A stretch of DNA of 64,000 nt from NCBI RefSeq assembly GCF_900184945.1, contig NZ_FXYF01000005.1, forward strand, positions 62,001-126,000, given 5' to 3'. Below are positions 18,756 to 28,394 of this stretch, one piece after another (within the stretch, counting starts at the first letter, position 1; every line of letters starts with the position of its first letter). Source of the DNA: Antarctobacter aquimaris. GTDB lineage: Bacteria > Pseudomonadota > Alphaproteobacteria > Rhodobacterales > Rhodobacteraceae. The notes under the pieces were generated by a model. It worked only from the letters and a program-made list of their open reading frames with translations, searched no databases and was not told the origin of the DNA. The translations under genes and the position numbers were made by a program.

Positions 18756-18837
18756 GTCGCGCTCCCCTGCTTTGGGCCAGACGGTAGCGGCAGGCGGGCG
18801 CATGGACAATCCCGCCCGCGCCGCCATATTGCGGGGC

Positions 18838-20049
18838 ATGGAACATGACCTGATCATCGTCGGCGGCGGTCTCAACGGCCCCGCCCTTGCGCTGGCCGCG
18901 GCTGAGGCCGGGCTGTCGTCCTGCGTGGTGGATGCGCTTCCGCTCGCGGTGCGCGAGGATGCGGCGTTTGACGGGCGGTCCTACGCGCTGGCGCGGTCGT
19001 CGCAGCGGATGCTGGCGAAGCTGGGGCTGTGGGGGGCGCTGGCCGAGGGCGCGCAGGCGATGAACGAGATCAAGGTCTCGGACGGGCGCGTGGGCGATGC
19101 GGGGGTGTTCCTGGGCCTGCATTTCGACAGTGCCGAGATCGAGGACGGCCCGATGGGCTACATGGTCGAGGATCGGTATCTGCGGCGCGTGCTGCTGGAG
19201 GCGCTGGCGGCGTGCGACCTGATCGAGCATCGGGCCGAAGTCCTTGTTGTTGAACAGGAAAGTACGGCGCAGGGGGTGTCGGTCACGCTGGCGGACGGCA
19301 CGGTGCTGCGCGGTCGGCTGCTGGTGGGGGCGGACGGGCAGAATTCGGGTGTCGCCACGCGGGCGGGCATCCGGCGGATGGGCTGGCGCTATGGGCAGAC
19401 GGCACTGGTCTGCGCCATCGCGCATGAAAAGCCGCACAACGGCGTCGCGCACCAGCTGTTCCTGCCGCCCGGGCCGCTGGCGATCCTGCCCTTGAAAGGT
19501 AACCGGAGCTCGATCGTCTGGAGCGAGACGGAGGCGCGGGCGAAGGCGATCAACGCACTGGACGACAAGGATTATCTGGAAGTCCTGCGGCCGCGTTTCG
19601 GCGATTTCCTGGGCGCGATCTCGCTGGACGGGGCGCGCTATACCTACCCGCTGACGCTGTCGCTGGCGCGGGAGTTCGTGGCCGAGCGGGTGGCGCTGGT
19701 GGGCGATGCGGCGCACCGGATGCACCCGATTGCAGGCCAAGGGCTGAACGCCGGGCTGCGCGACGTGGCGGCGCTGGCGCATGTGATCAGCCACGCGGTG
19801 CGGCGGGGCGAGGACTTTGCCAGCCCGGCGGTTCTGGCGCGCTATGCCCAGTGGCGCAGGTTCGACACGGCGGCGCTGGCGGCCTCCACCGACCTGTTCA
19901 ACCGGCTGTTTTCGAACGACAATCCCCTGCTGCGCGCGGTGCGCGACGTGGGCATGGCGGCGGTCGGCGCATGGCCGGGGCTGCGCCGGGGGTTCATCCG
20001 CGAGGCGGCCGGGCTGACCGGCGAGCTGCCAGACCTGATGCGCGCCTGA
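18838..20049 (+). CDS. UbiH/COQ6-family FAD-dependent hydroxylase
   Basis: 403-residue flavoprotein monooxygenase with the Rossmann GGGLNGPALALAAAEAG at the N-terminus, the RSYALARSS motif, and the FAD-ribityl motif VGDAAHRMHPIAGQGLNAG typical of UbiH/UbiF/UbiL enzymes that hydroxylate the ubiquinone ring. The position hydroxylated cannot be assigned from the sequence. The ATG at 18838 begins the beta-alpha-beta fold; an ATG 36 bp upstream adds residues unlike the family. It is a single gene, since the following SDR has its own ribosome site after 72 bp. Confidence 0.92.
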   Translation: MEHDLIIVGGGLNGPALALAAAEAGLSSCVVDALPLAVREDAAFDGRSYALARSSQRMLAKLGLWGALAEGAQAMNEIKVSDGRVGDAGVFLGLHFDSAEIEDGPMGYMVEDRYLRRVLLEALAACDLIEHRAEVLVVEQESTAQGVSVTLADGTVLRGRLLVGADGQNSGVATRAGIRRMGWRYGQTALVCAIAHEKPHNGVAHQLFLPPGPLAILPLKGNRSSIVWSETEARAKAINALDDKDYLEVLRPRFGDFLGAISLDGARYTYPLTLSLAREFVAERVALVGDAAHRMHPIAGQGLNAGLRDVAALAHVISHAVRRGEDFASPAVLARYAQWRRFDTAALAASTDLFNRLFSNDNPLLRAVRDVGMAAVGAWPGLRRGFIREAAGLTGELPDLMRA

Positions 20050-20121
20050 TGCGCGGCTGAGCGCCCTTTCCCCCGGCCCCTGCCCTGCCTAGAGTGCGCG
20101 CGGACGGATCGGGAGGACCAC

Positions 20122-20874
20122 ATGGACAAGAAATGCGCAATCGTCACGGGCGCGGCCCGGGGCATCGGGCTGGCGACCACTGACCTGTTGCTGGAACAGG
20201 GCTGGCAGGTGGCCATGCTGGACCGCGACGAAGACGCGCTGTTGGAACAAGTTTCGTTGCGTGACAACGTGTTACCGCTGGTGCGCGACGTGTCGAACCC
20301 GCAGGACGTGGGCGCCATGGTGCGCGAGACGGTGACCTGGTCCGGCCGCGTCGATGCGCTGATCAACAATGCCGGTGTGGCCGAGTTCGGCCCGGTGGAG
20401 ATGTGCACATTCGAGATCTGGCGGCGGGTGATGGAGACCAACCTGGACGGGGTTTTCCTGTGTACTCAGGCAGTTACGCCGGAGTTGAAGAAGACCAAAG
20501 GGTCCATCGTCAACATCGCCTCGATCAGCGGGCTGCGCGCCTCGACGCTGCGGGTGGCCTATGGCACCTCCAAGGCGGCGGTGATCCAGCTGACGAAACA
20601 GCACGCCGCCGAGCTGGGCGAATACGGCATCCGGGTCAACTGCGTCGCCCCCGGCCCGGTCAAGACCAAGCTGTCCATGGCCGTGCATACCCCTGAAATC
20701 ATTCAAGCTTATCACGACTCGATCCCGCTGAACCGCTACGGATCGGAGCGCGAACTGGCCGAGGTGATCGTCTTTCTGGCCTCGGACAAGGCGTCCTATG
20801 TCTCGGGTCAGGTGGTGGCGGTGGACGGCGGGTTCGACTCGACCGGCGTGGGGCTGCCGGCGCTGCGGGTCTGA
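20122..20874 (+). CDS. Short-chain dehydrogenase/reductase
   Basis: 250-residue classical SDR: cofactor loop TGAARGIG (residues 10-17), NNAG, catalytic Ser in IASISGLRAS, YGTSK as YxxxK, and the C-terminal SGQVVAVDGGFDSTG. Glu/Asp after beta-2 (LDRDED) suggests NAD(H) preference. The substrate is unknown. Preceded by GGGAGGACC. A TTGTACAAAA repeat begins 9 bp past the stop. Confidence 0.9.
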   Translation: MDKKCAIVTGAARGIGLATTDLLLEQGWQVAMLDRDEDALLEQVSLRDNVLPLVRDVSNPQDVGAMVRETVTWSGRVDALINNAGVAEFGPVEMCTFEIWRRVMETNLDGVFLCTQAVTPELKKTKGSIVNIASISGLRASTLRVAYGTSKAAVIQLTKQHAAELGEYGIRVNCVAPGPVKTKLSMAVHTPEIIQAYHDSIPLNRYGSERELAEVIVFLASDKASYVSGQVVAVDGGFDSTGVGLPALRV

Positions 20875-20883
20875 ACCCGGGAT

Positions 20884-20936
20884 TTGTACAAAAGGTACGT
20901 CCTGTACGCGATAAATGTCGTTTTGTACAAAAATCC
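20884..20936. repeat. TTGTACAAAA-bounded intergenic repeat, copy 2
   Basis: Second copy of the element at 6691-6742. It starts 9 bp after an SDR stop codon and lies in the convergent gap before the DUF2125 gene. The inverted ends TTGTACAAAA/TTTTGTACAA are fully kept. Confidence 0.85.
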
Positions 20937-20991
20937 GGGCAGGAAAGAGGGCGGGGTCTCCCCCGCCCTTTCGCGTTCCGCAAAGGCGGCC

Positions 20992-22515
20992 TTACTGGAT
21001 GCGCTGACCGTTGGCCAGGACGTGGCCCTGGGCATTGATCTCGATGGTCGAGGTCGCGGTGTCCGGGGCGTCGCCCGGCACGGTGAACATGGACAGCATC
21101 ATGCGCGCGCCCATGGCGTCCTCTTCGCCCATCAGGCCCATGGCGATCAGGGTGTCGATCAGGCCGTTGGCGCCGGCGACGTTGAGCTCCAGCTTGCCCT
21201 CGGGACGCGGCACGCCGTCGAAGGTGGCGAGGTCCGTGTTGTCGAAGGTGAAGGCGCCCGAGCCGGTGATCACGGCGCCCACCGCCTGGACGACGAGATC
21301 GGAGATGGTCAGCGCGTTCAGCTCACCCGGCATGCCGCCGGTCATGGCCAGCTCTTCCATCTTGTCGGTGTCGAGCAGGCTGACCAGCGGCGACACCTTG
21401 GCGTCGAGGTTCAGGGCGATGGTCGCCGGTTCGCGCGGCAGCATCTGGCCCGGATCGAAGATGTTCCACAGCATGTCCGTCGTGGCGAATTCGCCCAGGA
21501 TGATCGACAGCGAGGCATCCTGCGGCGCGTCGCCCGGCATCAGGGGCATGGTCAGGGCAAAGCCGATGTCGCTGGCCGAGAAGTTGATCGGCAGCGGGAT
21601 TTCCGGGCCCGAGAGCGCGATGGTCTGGCCGGTGGCGGAGACCGCGTAGGTCAGCTCGGATTCGGACAGGGCAAAGCCGAACTCGCCGCCGGTCGAGGTG
21701 AACTGGCCGGTGGTGGTGCCGGCGTCCTCGGTGACGGAGAAATCGGTCTTGCCGCCGGTGTGGCGCAGCACCACGTCGACCGAACCGCCGCTGGTGAACA
21801 TGGCGGTCGGGTCATCGTAGTCCATGACCTCGGGCAGAACCGTCGTGCCAAAGCTGGCAAGCCCGGTCAGCTGGCCGACAAAGGTGCCGGCATCGCCGCT
21901 GTCGGGGTCGTTGAACATGATGTTGTAGGCCAGCGTGCCCAGGCTCATGTCCTGTTCGATCGAGCGCATGCCATCGGCGCGCACCACGTGCGAGGCACCC
22001 GAGAGCGGGCCCATCGACAGGGTCGCGCTGAGCATGTCGCGGGTGATTTCCTCACCGTCGCCGAACAGCCGGACCAGTTCCATTGCGAGGCTGTCACCGC
22101 CGTAGGTGTAGGTCATGTCGCCTTCGCTGCCCGAGACGGTCACGGCGAAATTGCTCTGGGTCATGGCGACGACGATCTCGCCGAACTTTTCGCCGTCATC
22201 CAGCATGTCGACGGTGATGTCGGAGACCGCCGGGTAGGTGACGGTGACCGAGCCGTCACCGTTGTCCGCATAGGTCATCTGCGGCATCACGATGCGGATG
22301 GCGGCGCCCTCTTCCTCGGGGATCGGTACGGTCATGCTGAGGTCGGTGATGACGAGCGAACTGCCTTCCGAGATCTCGGTGGCGGTCATCTCGTAGCCGA
22401 AGCTCTGCATGTACGCTTCGAACTCGTCCCAGACCTGCTGGGGCGTCACGTCGGCCCAGGCCTGGCCCGCCATGATGGTGAGAGCCAGCACGGAGGCTGT
22501 CGAGTAGCGTTTCAT
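20992..22515 (-). CDS. DUF2125 family secreted protein
   Basis: 507-residue protein with a signal peptide (MKRYSTASVLALTIMAGQAWA) and a DUF2125-type periplasmic beta-rich body. It is very acidic and rich in Asp, Thr and Ser, with repeated SGG/TGG and LSMGPLSG-like strands and a clear EINAQGHVLANGQRIQ C-terminus. The family has no known function; the domain is widespread in alphaproteobacteria. The ATG at 22515 begins the signal peptide, with GAGAGGAAA just upstream. Divergent from the next SDR. Confidence 0.85.
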   Translation of the reverse strand: MKRYSTASVLALTIMAGQAWADVTPQQVWDEFEAYMQSFGYEMTATEISEGSSLVITDLSMTVPIPEEEGAAIRIVMPQMTYADNGDGSVTVTYPAVSDITVDMLDDGEKFGEIVVAMTQSNFAVTVSGSEGDMTYTYGGDSLAMELVRLFGDGEEITRDMLSATLSMGPLSGASHVVRADGMRSIEQDMSLGTLAYNIMFNDPDSGDAGTFVGQLTGLASFGTTVLPEVMDYDDPTAMFTSGGSVDVVLRHTGGKTDFSVTEDAGTTTGQFTSTGGEFGFALSESELTYAVSATGQTIALSGPEIPLPINFSASDIGFALTMPLMPGDAPQDASLSIILGEFATTDMLWNIFDPGQMLPREPATIALNLDAKVSPLVSLLDTDKMEELAMTGGMPGELNALTISDLVVQAVGAVITGSGAFTFDNTDLATFDGVPRPEGKLELNVAGANGLIDTLIAMGLMGEEDAMGARMMLSMFTVPGDAPDTATSTIEINAQGHVLANGQRIQ

Positions 22516-22668
22516 AAAGTTTCCTCTCTGTCGGTGCAAACCAATGCGCGCAGTCTCAGCGGCTTATCAGGGCCGGTCAAGGGACTGGATTCCATACTAT
22601 TCACCCTTTACCACGGTGGCGAGACGCCTTTTAGGGCAAAACCGGACTTTACAGGGGGGCATGTTGTC

Positions 22669-23424
22669 ATGAACGGCGATCTGAGCGGAAAGACGGTGCT
22701 GATCACCGGCGCGAGCCGGGGAATCGGCGCCGAGACGGCGCGCGCCTTTGCCGCGGCGGGGGCAAAGGTGGCGCTGGTGGCGCGGTCCTCGGACGCCATT
22801 GCCGACCTCGCGGGCGAGATCGGGCCGCAGGCGGTGGCCATTCCCTGCGACATCGCGCGGTACTGGGAGGTGTCCAAGGCGGTGGAGGCCTGCACCAAGG
22901 CGCATGGCGGGCTGGACATCCTGGTCAACAACGCCGGGGTGATCGAGCCGGTGGCGCATCTGGCGGAGGCCGACCCGGACCGCTGGGGCGAGGTGATCGA
23001 CATCAACCTCAAGGGCGTGTTCCACGGCATGCGCGCGGCGCTGCCGGGGATGCTGGCGGCGGGCGGCGGCACGGTGCTGACCATCGGATCGGGTGCGGCG
23101 CACGGGCCGGTGGAGGGCTGGTCACATTACTGCGCGTCCAAGGCCGGGGCCCTGATGCTGACGAAGATGCTGCACAATGAATACGGCGACCAGGGGATCC
23201 GCGCGATCTCGCTGTCGCCGGGCACGGTGGCGACGCAGATGCAGCGCGAGATCAAGGCGAGCGGGATCAACCCGGTGAGCCAGCTGGACTGGAGCGACCA
23301 TATCCCGCCCGAATGGGTGGCGAAGGCGCTGCTCTGGATGTGCGGCGCGGCGGCCGACGACTACCTGGGCGGCGAGGTGTCGTTGCGCGACGAAGGCGTG
23401 CGCCGCGCGGTGGGTGTCGCATGA
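22669..23424 (+). CDS. Short-chain dehydrogenase/reductase
   Basis: 251-residue classical SDR with TGASRGIG (residues 14-21), NNAGVIEPV, IGSGAAHGP as the Ser motif, YCASK as YxxxK and SPGTVATQM. The Arg in VARSSD after beta-2 points to NADP(H). The stop overlaps the next ATG by 4 bp (ATGA), so it is coupled with the enoyl-CoA hydratase, suggesting a shared acyl-CoA or hydroxyacid pathway (inference). Confidence 0.9.
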   Translation: MNGDLSGKTVLITGASRGIGAETARAFAAAGAKVALVARSSDAIADLAGEIGPQAVAIPCDIARYWEVSKAVEACTKAHGGLDILVNNAGVIEPVAHLAEADPDRWGEVIDINLKGVFHGMRAALPGMLAAGGGTVLTIGSGAAHGPVEGWSHYCASKAGALMLTKMLHNEYGDQGIRAISLSPGTVATQMQREIKASGINPVSQLDWSDHIPPEWVAKALLWMCGAAADDYLGGEVSLRDEGVRRAVGVA

Positions 23425-24029
23425 TCCGGCTGAAGCAGGACGAGGGGCTGTGGATCGCCACGATCGACCGGCCGGACAAGGCAAATTCGCTGACCGCCTC
23501 GATGCTGGAGGACCTGGCGCGGATCGCCGAGGGCGCGCTGACCGGCGCGCGCGGGCTGATCGTGACCGGGACGGGCAAGGTGTTCTCCGCCGGGGCGGAC
23601 CTGGACGAGGCGCGCGGCGGGCTGGCGGTGTCGCCGCTGTGGGAGCGGCTGTCGGGGGCGATTGCCCGCCATCCGGGGCTGACGGTCTGCGCGCTGAACG
23701 GCACGGTGGCCGGGGGTGCGATGGGCATGGCGCTGGCCTGCGACCTGCGCATCTCGGTGCCGGGGGCCAAGGTGTTCTACCCGGTGATGAAGCTGGGGTT
23801 CCTGCCGCAGCCCTCGGACCCGGGGCGGCTGGCCGCGCTGGTGGGGCCGGCGCGGGCCAAGATGATCCTGATGGCGGGGCAGAAGATCCCGGTCGAGGAG
23901 GCGCTGCACTGGGGGCTGATCGACCGGGTGGTCGAGGGCGACGTGGTGGCGGCGGCGCGCGAGCTGGCGGCGGACACGCTGGCGGCCGAACCCGAGCACG
24001 CGCGGGCGATCAAGGGGCTGATCGGCTGA
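23421..24029 (+). CDS. Enoyl-CoA hydratase/isomerase family protein
   Basis: Crotonase-fold protein of only 202 residues, compared with about 260 for typical members; the C-terminal trimerisation helices are shortened. Motifs: IDRPDKANSLTASML, VFSAGADLDEA (oxyanion hole), and NGTVAGGAMGMALACDLRIS (second oxyanion glycine). The usual acidic catalytic Glu region reads KLGFLPQPSDPGRLAALVG. The reaction is unknown: hydratase, isomerase or hydrolase. Translationally coupled with the SDR upstream. Confidence 0.88.
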   Translation: MIRLKQDEGLWIATIDRPDKANSLTASMLEDLARIAEGALTGARGLIVTGTGKVFSAGADLDEARGGLAVSPLWERLSGAIARHPGLTVCALNGTVAGGAMGMALACDLRISVPGAKVFYPVMKLGFLPQPSDPGRLAALVGPARAKMILMAGQKIPVEEALHWGLIDRVVEGDVVAAARELAADTLAAEPEHARAIKGLIG

Positions 24030-24033
24030 CGCG

Positions 24034-24195
24034 TCAGAACCGGTGCGGGAAATGGCCTATCATGTGCTGCACGTCCTCGGCGCAGGTGAAGGCCTGCGGG
24101 TTGCGCTCCAGCATGTCGGTGATGAAGGCGCGGCGGGCGCGGGTCTCCTCGGCGCCGGCCGTGGCCTTTGGGCGGTCGAGGAGATGGCGGGGCAT
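24034..24195 (-). CDS. Small conserved-looking hypothetical protein
   Basis: 53-residue basic protein (MPRHLLDRPKATAGAEET and so on, ending GHFPHRF) that I do not recognise by function. The tail pattern ERNPQAFTCAEDVQHMIGHFP resembles short hypothetical proteins I recall from Rhodobacteraceae. An ATG at 24222 would add nine residues. It is convergent with the hydratase (4 bp apart) and its start overlaps the possible LysR remnant on the other strand. Confidence 0.5.
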   Translation of the reverse strand: MPRHLLDRPKATAGAEETRARRAFITDMLERNPQAFTCAEDVQHMIGHFPHRF

Positions 24196-24391
24196 CCTGA
24201 ACCTGCGGCTGGCCTTGGGCATCGGCGGGTTGGCGCGCTGTTTCGATCCGATCGCGGAGCTGGACGCGGAGCACCTGCTGCTGGTCTCGCCCGAGGCCTG
24301 GCGGCGGCGCGAGGTGAAGGAGTTCGTGACCTTCTTTGCGCCGCGCTACGCGGCGATCTTTCGGCAGGGGGCGCTGCCCCCGTCTCCCTGA
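24183..24391 (+). pseudogene. Possible C-terminal remnant of a LysR-type regulator
   Basis: The plus-strand frame reads RGILNLRLALGIGGLARCFD then PIAELDAEHLLLVSPEAWRR and REVKEFVTFFAPRYAAIF. This looks like the end of a LysR effector-binding domain (GxGIxxLP, then LxLVxHxxxRxxxxVRxFxxF). There is no start codon, helix-turn-helix or upstream part, so if real it is a decayed fragment. It runs straight into a dispersed hairpin element, which may mark the breakpoint. The resemblance was judged by eye only. Confidence 0.35.
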
Positions 24392-24440
24392 CGGGAGACT
24401 CCCCCGGAGGTATTTGGACCAAGAAGAAACCCGGGGGCGG
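24367..24440 (+). repeat. Dispersed GC-rich hairpin element, copy B
   Basis: GGGGGCGCTGCCCCC arm, middle hairpin GTCTCCC-tgac-GGGAGAC, then the conserved ACTCCCCCGGAGGTATTTGG and ACCAAGAAGAAACCCGGG. It reaches to the stop of the convergent GNAT gene. Confidence 0.85.
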
Positions 24441-24441
24441 C

Positions 24442-24959
24442 TCAGAGGTCCATTTCGAAGAACACCATGCGGGCGGCGACGTCCGGGGGCAGGTCGTGGT
24501 ACGGCCCGCGCGTGCGAAAGCCGAGGGACAGGTAGAGGCGCGCGGCCGGTGCCATCGGCTTGCCGGTGTCCATCACGATGCGGGCAAAGCCGTCGGTGCG
24601 GCAGGTGTCGATCAGCGCCGTCATCAGCGCGCGGCCGGTGCCGGTGCCGCGCGCGGCGGGCCGGACGTAGAGGCGCTTGATCTCGGCCACGCCGGGGGTG
24701 AGCGTGCGGGCCATGCCGCAGCCGACGGGCTTGCCGTTTTGACGGGCGAGCTTGAGACAGCCCCGCGGGCGGGCGTGGTCCTGCGCGAGGGTGTCGAGCA
24801 GGCGGTCGAAGACCGGGGGCGCGTAGCCGTGCAGCACGGCATCGCAATCCGGCGCGGGCAGCGCGGCGAGGAAGGCGCGGTACTCGCGGCAGAGGTCGCG
24901 CACGGCGTCGAGGTCTGCGGCGTCGATGGCCTCGGCGACGGTGAGGCCGGGAGCGGCGC

Positions 24960-24963
<4 letters not shown>
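24442..24963 (-). CDS. GNAT-family N-acetyltransferase
   Basis: 173-residue GNAT protein with the acetyl-CoA loop region VAEIKRLYVRPAARGTGTGR followed by ALMTALI and the C-terminal AARLYLSLGFRTRGPY. Acceptor unknown. Its start overlaps the stop of choV by 4 bp, so it is the last gene of a choW-choV-GNAT unit. The C-terminus touches dispersed element copy B. Confidence 0.88.
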
Positions 24964-25963
<1,000 letters not shown>

Positions 25964-25967
<4 letters not shown>

Positions 25968-26797
25968 TGTTTGCCCCTCAATGCGCGGTCGAGCATGATG
26001 GCGACGACGACGATGATCAGCCCCGCCTCGAAGCCCAGCCCGGTGTCGACGCGGTTGAGCGCGCGCACCACCGGCACGCCGAGCCCGTCGGCACCCACCA
26101 GCGCGGCGATCACCACCATCGACAGCGACAGCATGATGGTCTGGTTCAGCCCGGCCATGATCTGCGGCAGGGCCGAGGGCAGTTCGACCTTCCACAGCTT
26201 TTGCGAGGGCGTGGCGCCAAAGGCATCGGCGGCCTCGAGCAGCGCCTTGGGCGTCGAGGCAATGCCGAGGTGGGTCAGGCGGATCGGTGCGGGCACGACA
26301 AAGATCACCGTGGCGATCAGCCCCGGCACCATGCCGATGCCGAAGAAGACGATGGCCGGGATCAGGTAGACGAAGGTGGGCAGCGTCTGCATCAGGTCCA
26401 GCACCGGGCGCATCCAGCCATAGAGCCGGGGCCGGTGCGCGGCGGCGATGCCGATCGGCACGCCGACGCCCATGCAGACCACGCAGGCCGAGAGCACCAG
26501 CGTCAGGCTTTCGGTGGTTTCCTCCCAGTAGCCCTGGTTGAGGATGAAGAGAAAGCCGAAGAACACCAGCGCGGGCGCCTGCCAGCGGCGGTGCACGGCC
26601 CAGGTGGCCGCCGTCAGCACCAGCACGACGATCAGCGGATGCGGCGTTTGCAGGACCCAGAGGATCGCGTCGATCAGCGCCTCCATGGCGACGCCCATGG
26701 CATCGAAGATCCAGGCGCCGTGTTTCTGCAACCAGCCAAAGCCGGCCTCGGCGGCGTCCCCGACGGGGATCTTGTGGTCGGTCAGCCAGTCGAGCAG
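25964..26797 (-). CDS. choW: Choline ABC transporter permease
   Basis: Inner-membrane permease of the ProW/ChoW class with about seven helices and the binding-protein-dependent EAA-like loop EAADAFGATPSQKLWKVELP. N-terminal MDWLTDHKIPVGD-type start expected from the family. No ATG fits: the only upstream ATG (26878) overlaps the divergent GST start. A CTG at 26797 has a perfect GGAGG 8 nt upstream and is proposed as the start (LLDWLTDHKI, 277 residues). Coupled to choV by a 4-bp overlap. Confidence 0.85.
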
Positions 26798-26876
26798 GGC
26801 CCTGTCCTCCGGTTGGTGGTTGCCCTGTCGGGGGCTTGGGCGCAAGGTTTGCGCGGAACGCTCACGGGAGGCAAGC

Positions 26877-27497
26877 ATGACGGCGCTGAAATTCTATACC
26901 AACCCGATGTCGCGCGGGCGCATCGCGCGCTGGATGCTGGAGGAGGTGGGCGCGGAATACGAGACGGTCGTGCTGGAGTACGGCACCACGATGAAGGCGC
27001 CCGACTACCTGGCGCTGAACCCGATGGGCAAGGTGCCGACCGTCACGCGCGGCGACACGGTGGTCACGGAATGCGCCGCGATCTGCCTGTGGCTGGCCGA
27101 GGACTACCCCGAGGCCGGGCTGGCCCCCGCCCCCGGCACGCCGGAACGCGGCGCCTATTACCGCTGGATGCTGTTCGGCGCCGGGCCGGTCGAGGCGGCG
27201 GTGACGGCCGCCGCCTTTGGCTATGACCCGGAGACGCCCGAGGCCTATGGCCGCGCCGGATGGGGCAACCTGGCAGCGGTGGCGGACGCGCTGGCCGGGC
27301 TGCTGGCGGACGGGCGGACGCACCTGCTGGGCGAGCCGTTTTCGGCGCTGGACGTCTACCTGGGGTCGCAGATCGCCTGGGGCCGGCAGTTCGGCACCTT
27401 GCCGGACCGGCCCGGATTCGACGCCTACATCGCGCGGATCATGGGCCGCGAGGCGGCGGTGCGGGCGCGCGGGCTGGACGATGCGGCGATGGGCTGA
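26877..27497 (+). CDS. Glutathione S-transferase
   Basis: 206-residue cytosolic GST: N-terminal thioredoxin-like domain with the probable catalytic Ser in FYTNPMSRGRIARWMLEE, cis-Pro in GKVPTVT, and the glutathione gamma-Glu contact TECAAICLWL (residues 66-75). C-terminal helical domain with HLLGEPFSALDVYLG. Substrate unknown. Its ATG shares CATG with a potential minus-strand start; the true choW start is likely 80 bp away, leaving a short divergent promoter. Confidence 0.92.
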   Translation: MTALKFYTNPMSRGRIARWMLEEVGAEYETVVLEYGTTMKAPDYLALNPMGKVPTVTRGDTVVTECAAICLWLAEDYPEAGLAPAPGTPERGAYYRWMLFGAGPVEAAVTAAAFGYDPETPEAYGRAGWGNLAAVADALAGLLADGRTHLLGEPFSALDVYLGSQIAWGRQFGTLPDRPGFDAYIARIMGREAAVRARGLDDAAMG

Positions 27498-28022
27498 GGG
27501 GGGCTGTCCGGGATGCGGGCCTTGCCGCCGGTTGGTGCAGGTGCTCGCCGCACCTGCGTCGCTGTCGGACATGATGGGCGGAATTCGTTGAATACCTCGC
27601 GCCTGGTCGAGGGGCGTCTGGCTGATTGATCCCTGAAATGGGTGGGGGGATCGGTGAGGACGGGACGGCGGCAGGCGGCGCAACCGGCGCTGTTCTGCGA
27701 GGTCCGGCCCAGGTTTGCGTCACATACCGATCCGGTCAGCCAATGGACCGCAGCCCGCAAGGGCCCGGCCTTGTTCAGCGGTTCCGACACCAAACTGATC
27801 GGCACGGACCACGGGGAAGCTGCGGACCGGAGTGCACAGCCTGTCGCGACCGAGGCCGAGGCCGCTCGGCGGCTGAGAAGGTCGAAGCATCGCAGACATT
27901 ACATTGGGCTCAAATTACCGCCATAAAGAAAAGCATAGGTTACATAACGGAGACGTGTTGAATCTGCGTTATGTAATTCATAGTTTACAATACGGCCTCT
28001 GAGGCGACCCAAGGTGAAACAT
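27498..28022. other. 525-bp non-coding region before hipBA
   Basis: No credible gene was seen in six frames. It holds a GCAGGTGC/GCACCTGC hairpin (27537-27557), which may end GST transcription. Composition drifts from GC-rich to clearly AT-rich in the last 120 bp, where the hipBA operator lies. No tRNA, att-like duplication or transposase remnant was recognised. Confidence 0.6.
27940..27976 (+). promoter_or_regulatory. Probable HipB operator and hipBA promoter
   Basis: Perfect 10-bp inverted repeat TTACATAACG (27940-27949) and CGTTATGTAA (27967-27976) separated by 17 bp, about 45 bp before hipB. A possible -35 TTGAAT (27958-27963) lies between the arms and a weak -10 (TAGTTT, 27981) just after, so bound HipB would cover the promoter. 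HipB-type antitoxins autorepress through such palindromes (established for the family). The AT-rich sequence stands out from its surroundings. Confidence 0.7.
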
Positions 28023-28394
28023 ATGTTGCATGGCGAAGACTTTTCCCGCGTTCCGATCGAGCGGGTTTCAGAGGAACTGGGGCGGAGGATCAACCTCTGG
28101 CGCCTGTCCCGCCAGATCAAGATGGCCGACATGGCCGAGGAGATGGGGGTATCCCGCCCCACGTTGCAGCGTCTTCTTGAGGGCGGCAACACGTCGACAG
28201 AGACCTTGCTGCGCGCGCTGCGAGCGCTCGGACTGATCGGGAACCTGGATGTGCTGGTTCCGGACATAAGCTCGAGTCCAATAGCACGGCTGGAAGGCGG
28301 CCCGCCGCTGTCCGAGCGGAAGCGGGTTGCATCAAGGCAGGAACCGAAGTCCGGCGAGGCTTGGGTTTGGGGAGACGAAGAGGACTCTGAATGA
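28023..28394 (+). CDS. hipB: HipB-like antitoxin, helix-turn-helix
   Basis: 123-residue Xre/HipB-type DNA-binding protein. Helix-turn-helix IKMADMAEEMGVSRPTLQRL with LEGGNTSTETLLRALRALG following; then a Pro/acid-rich tail ending WVWGDEEDSE that could contact the toxin. AAGGTG lies 6 bp before the ATG at 28023; a GTG three codons earlier is possible. The stop overlaps hipA by 4 bp. It should neutralise HipA and repress the operon through the palindrome upstream. Confidence 0.85.
   Translation: MLHGEDFSRVPIERVSEELGRRINLWRLSRQIKMADMAEEMGVSRPTLQRLLEGGNTSTETLLRALRALGLIGNLDVLVPDISSSPIARLEGGPPLSERKRVASRQEPKSGEAWVWGDEEDSE

Noticed and set aside
20884-20934. Peptide (L)YKRYVLYAxNVVLYK encoded by both TTGTACAAAA repeats
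   Set aside because: The frame is open in both copies and one of the two differences is synonymous, but 16 codons without stop are easily chance; the DNA symmetry explains conservation better.
27626-27961. 111-codon frame upstream of hipBA
   Set aside because: No ribosome site, no recognisable pattern, and it runs across the operator; treated as non-coding.
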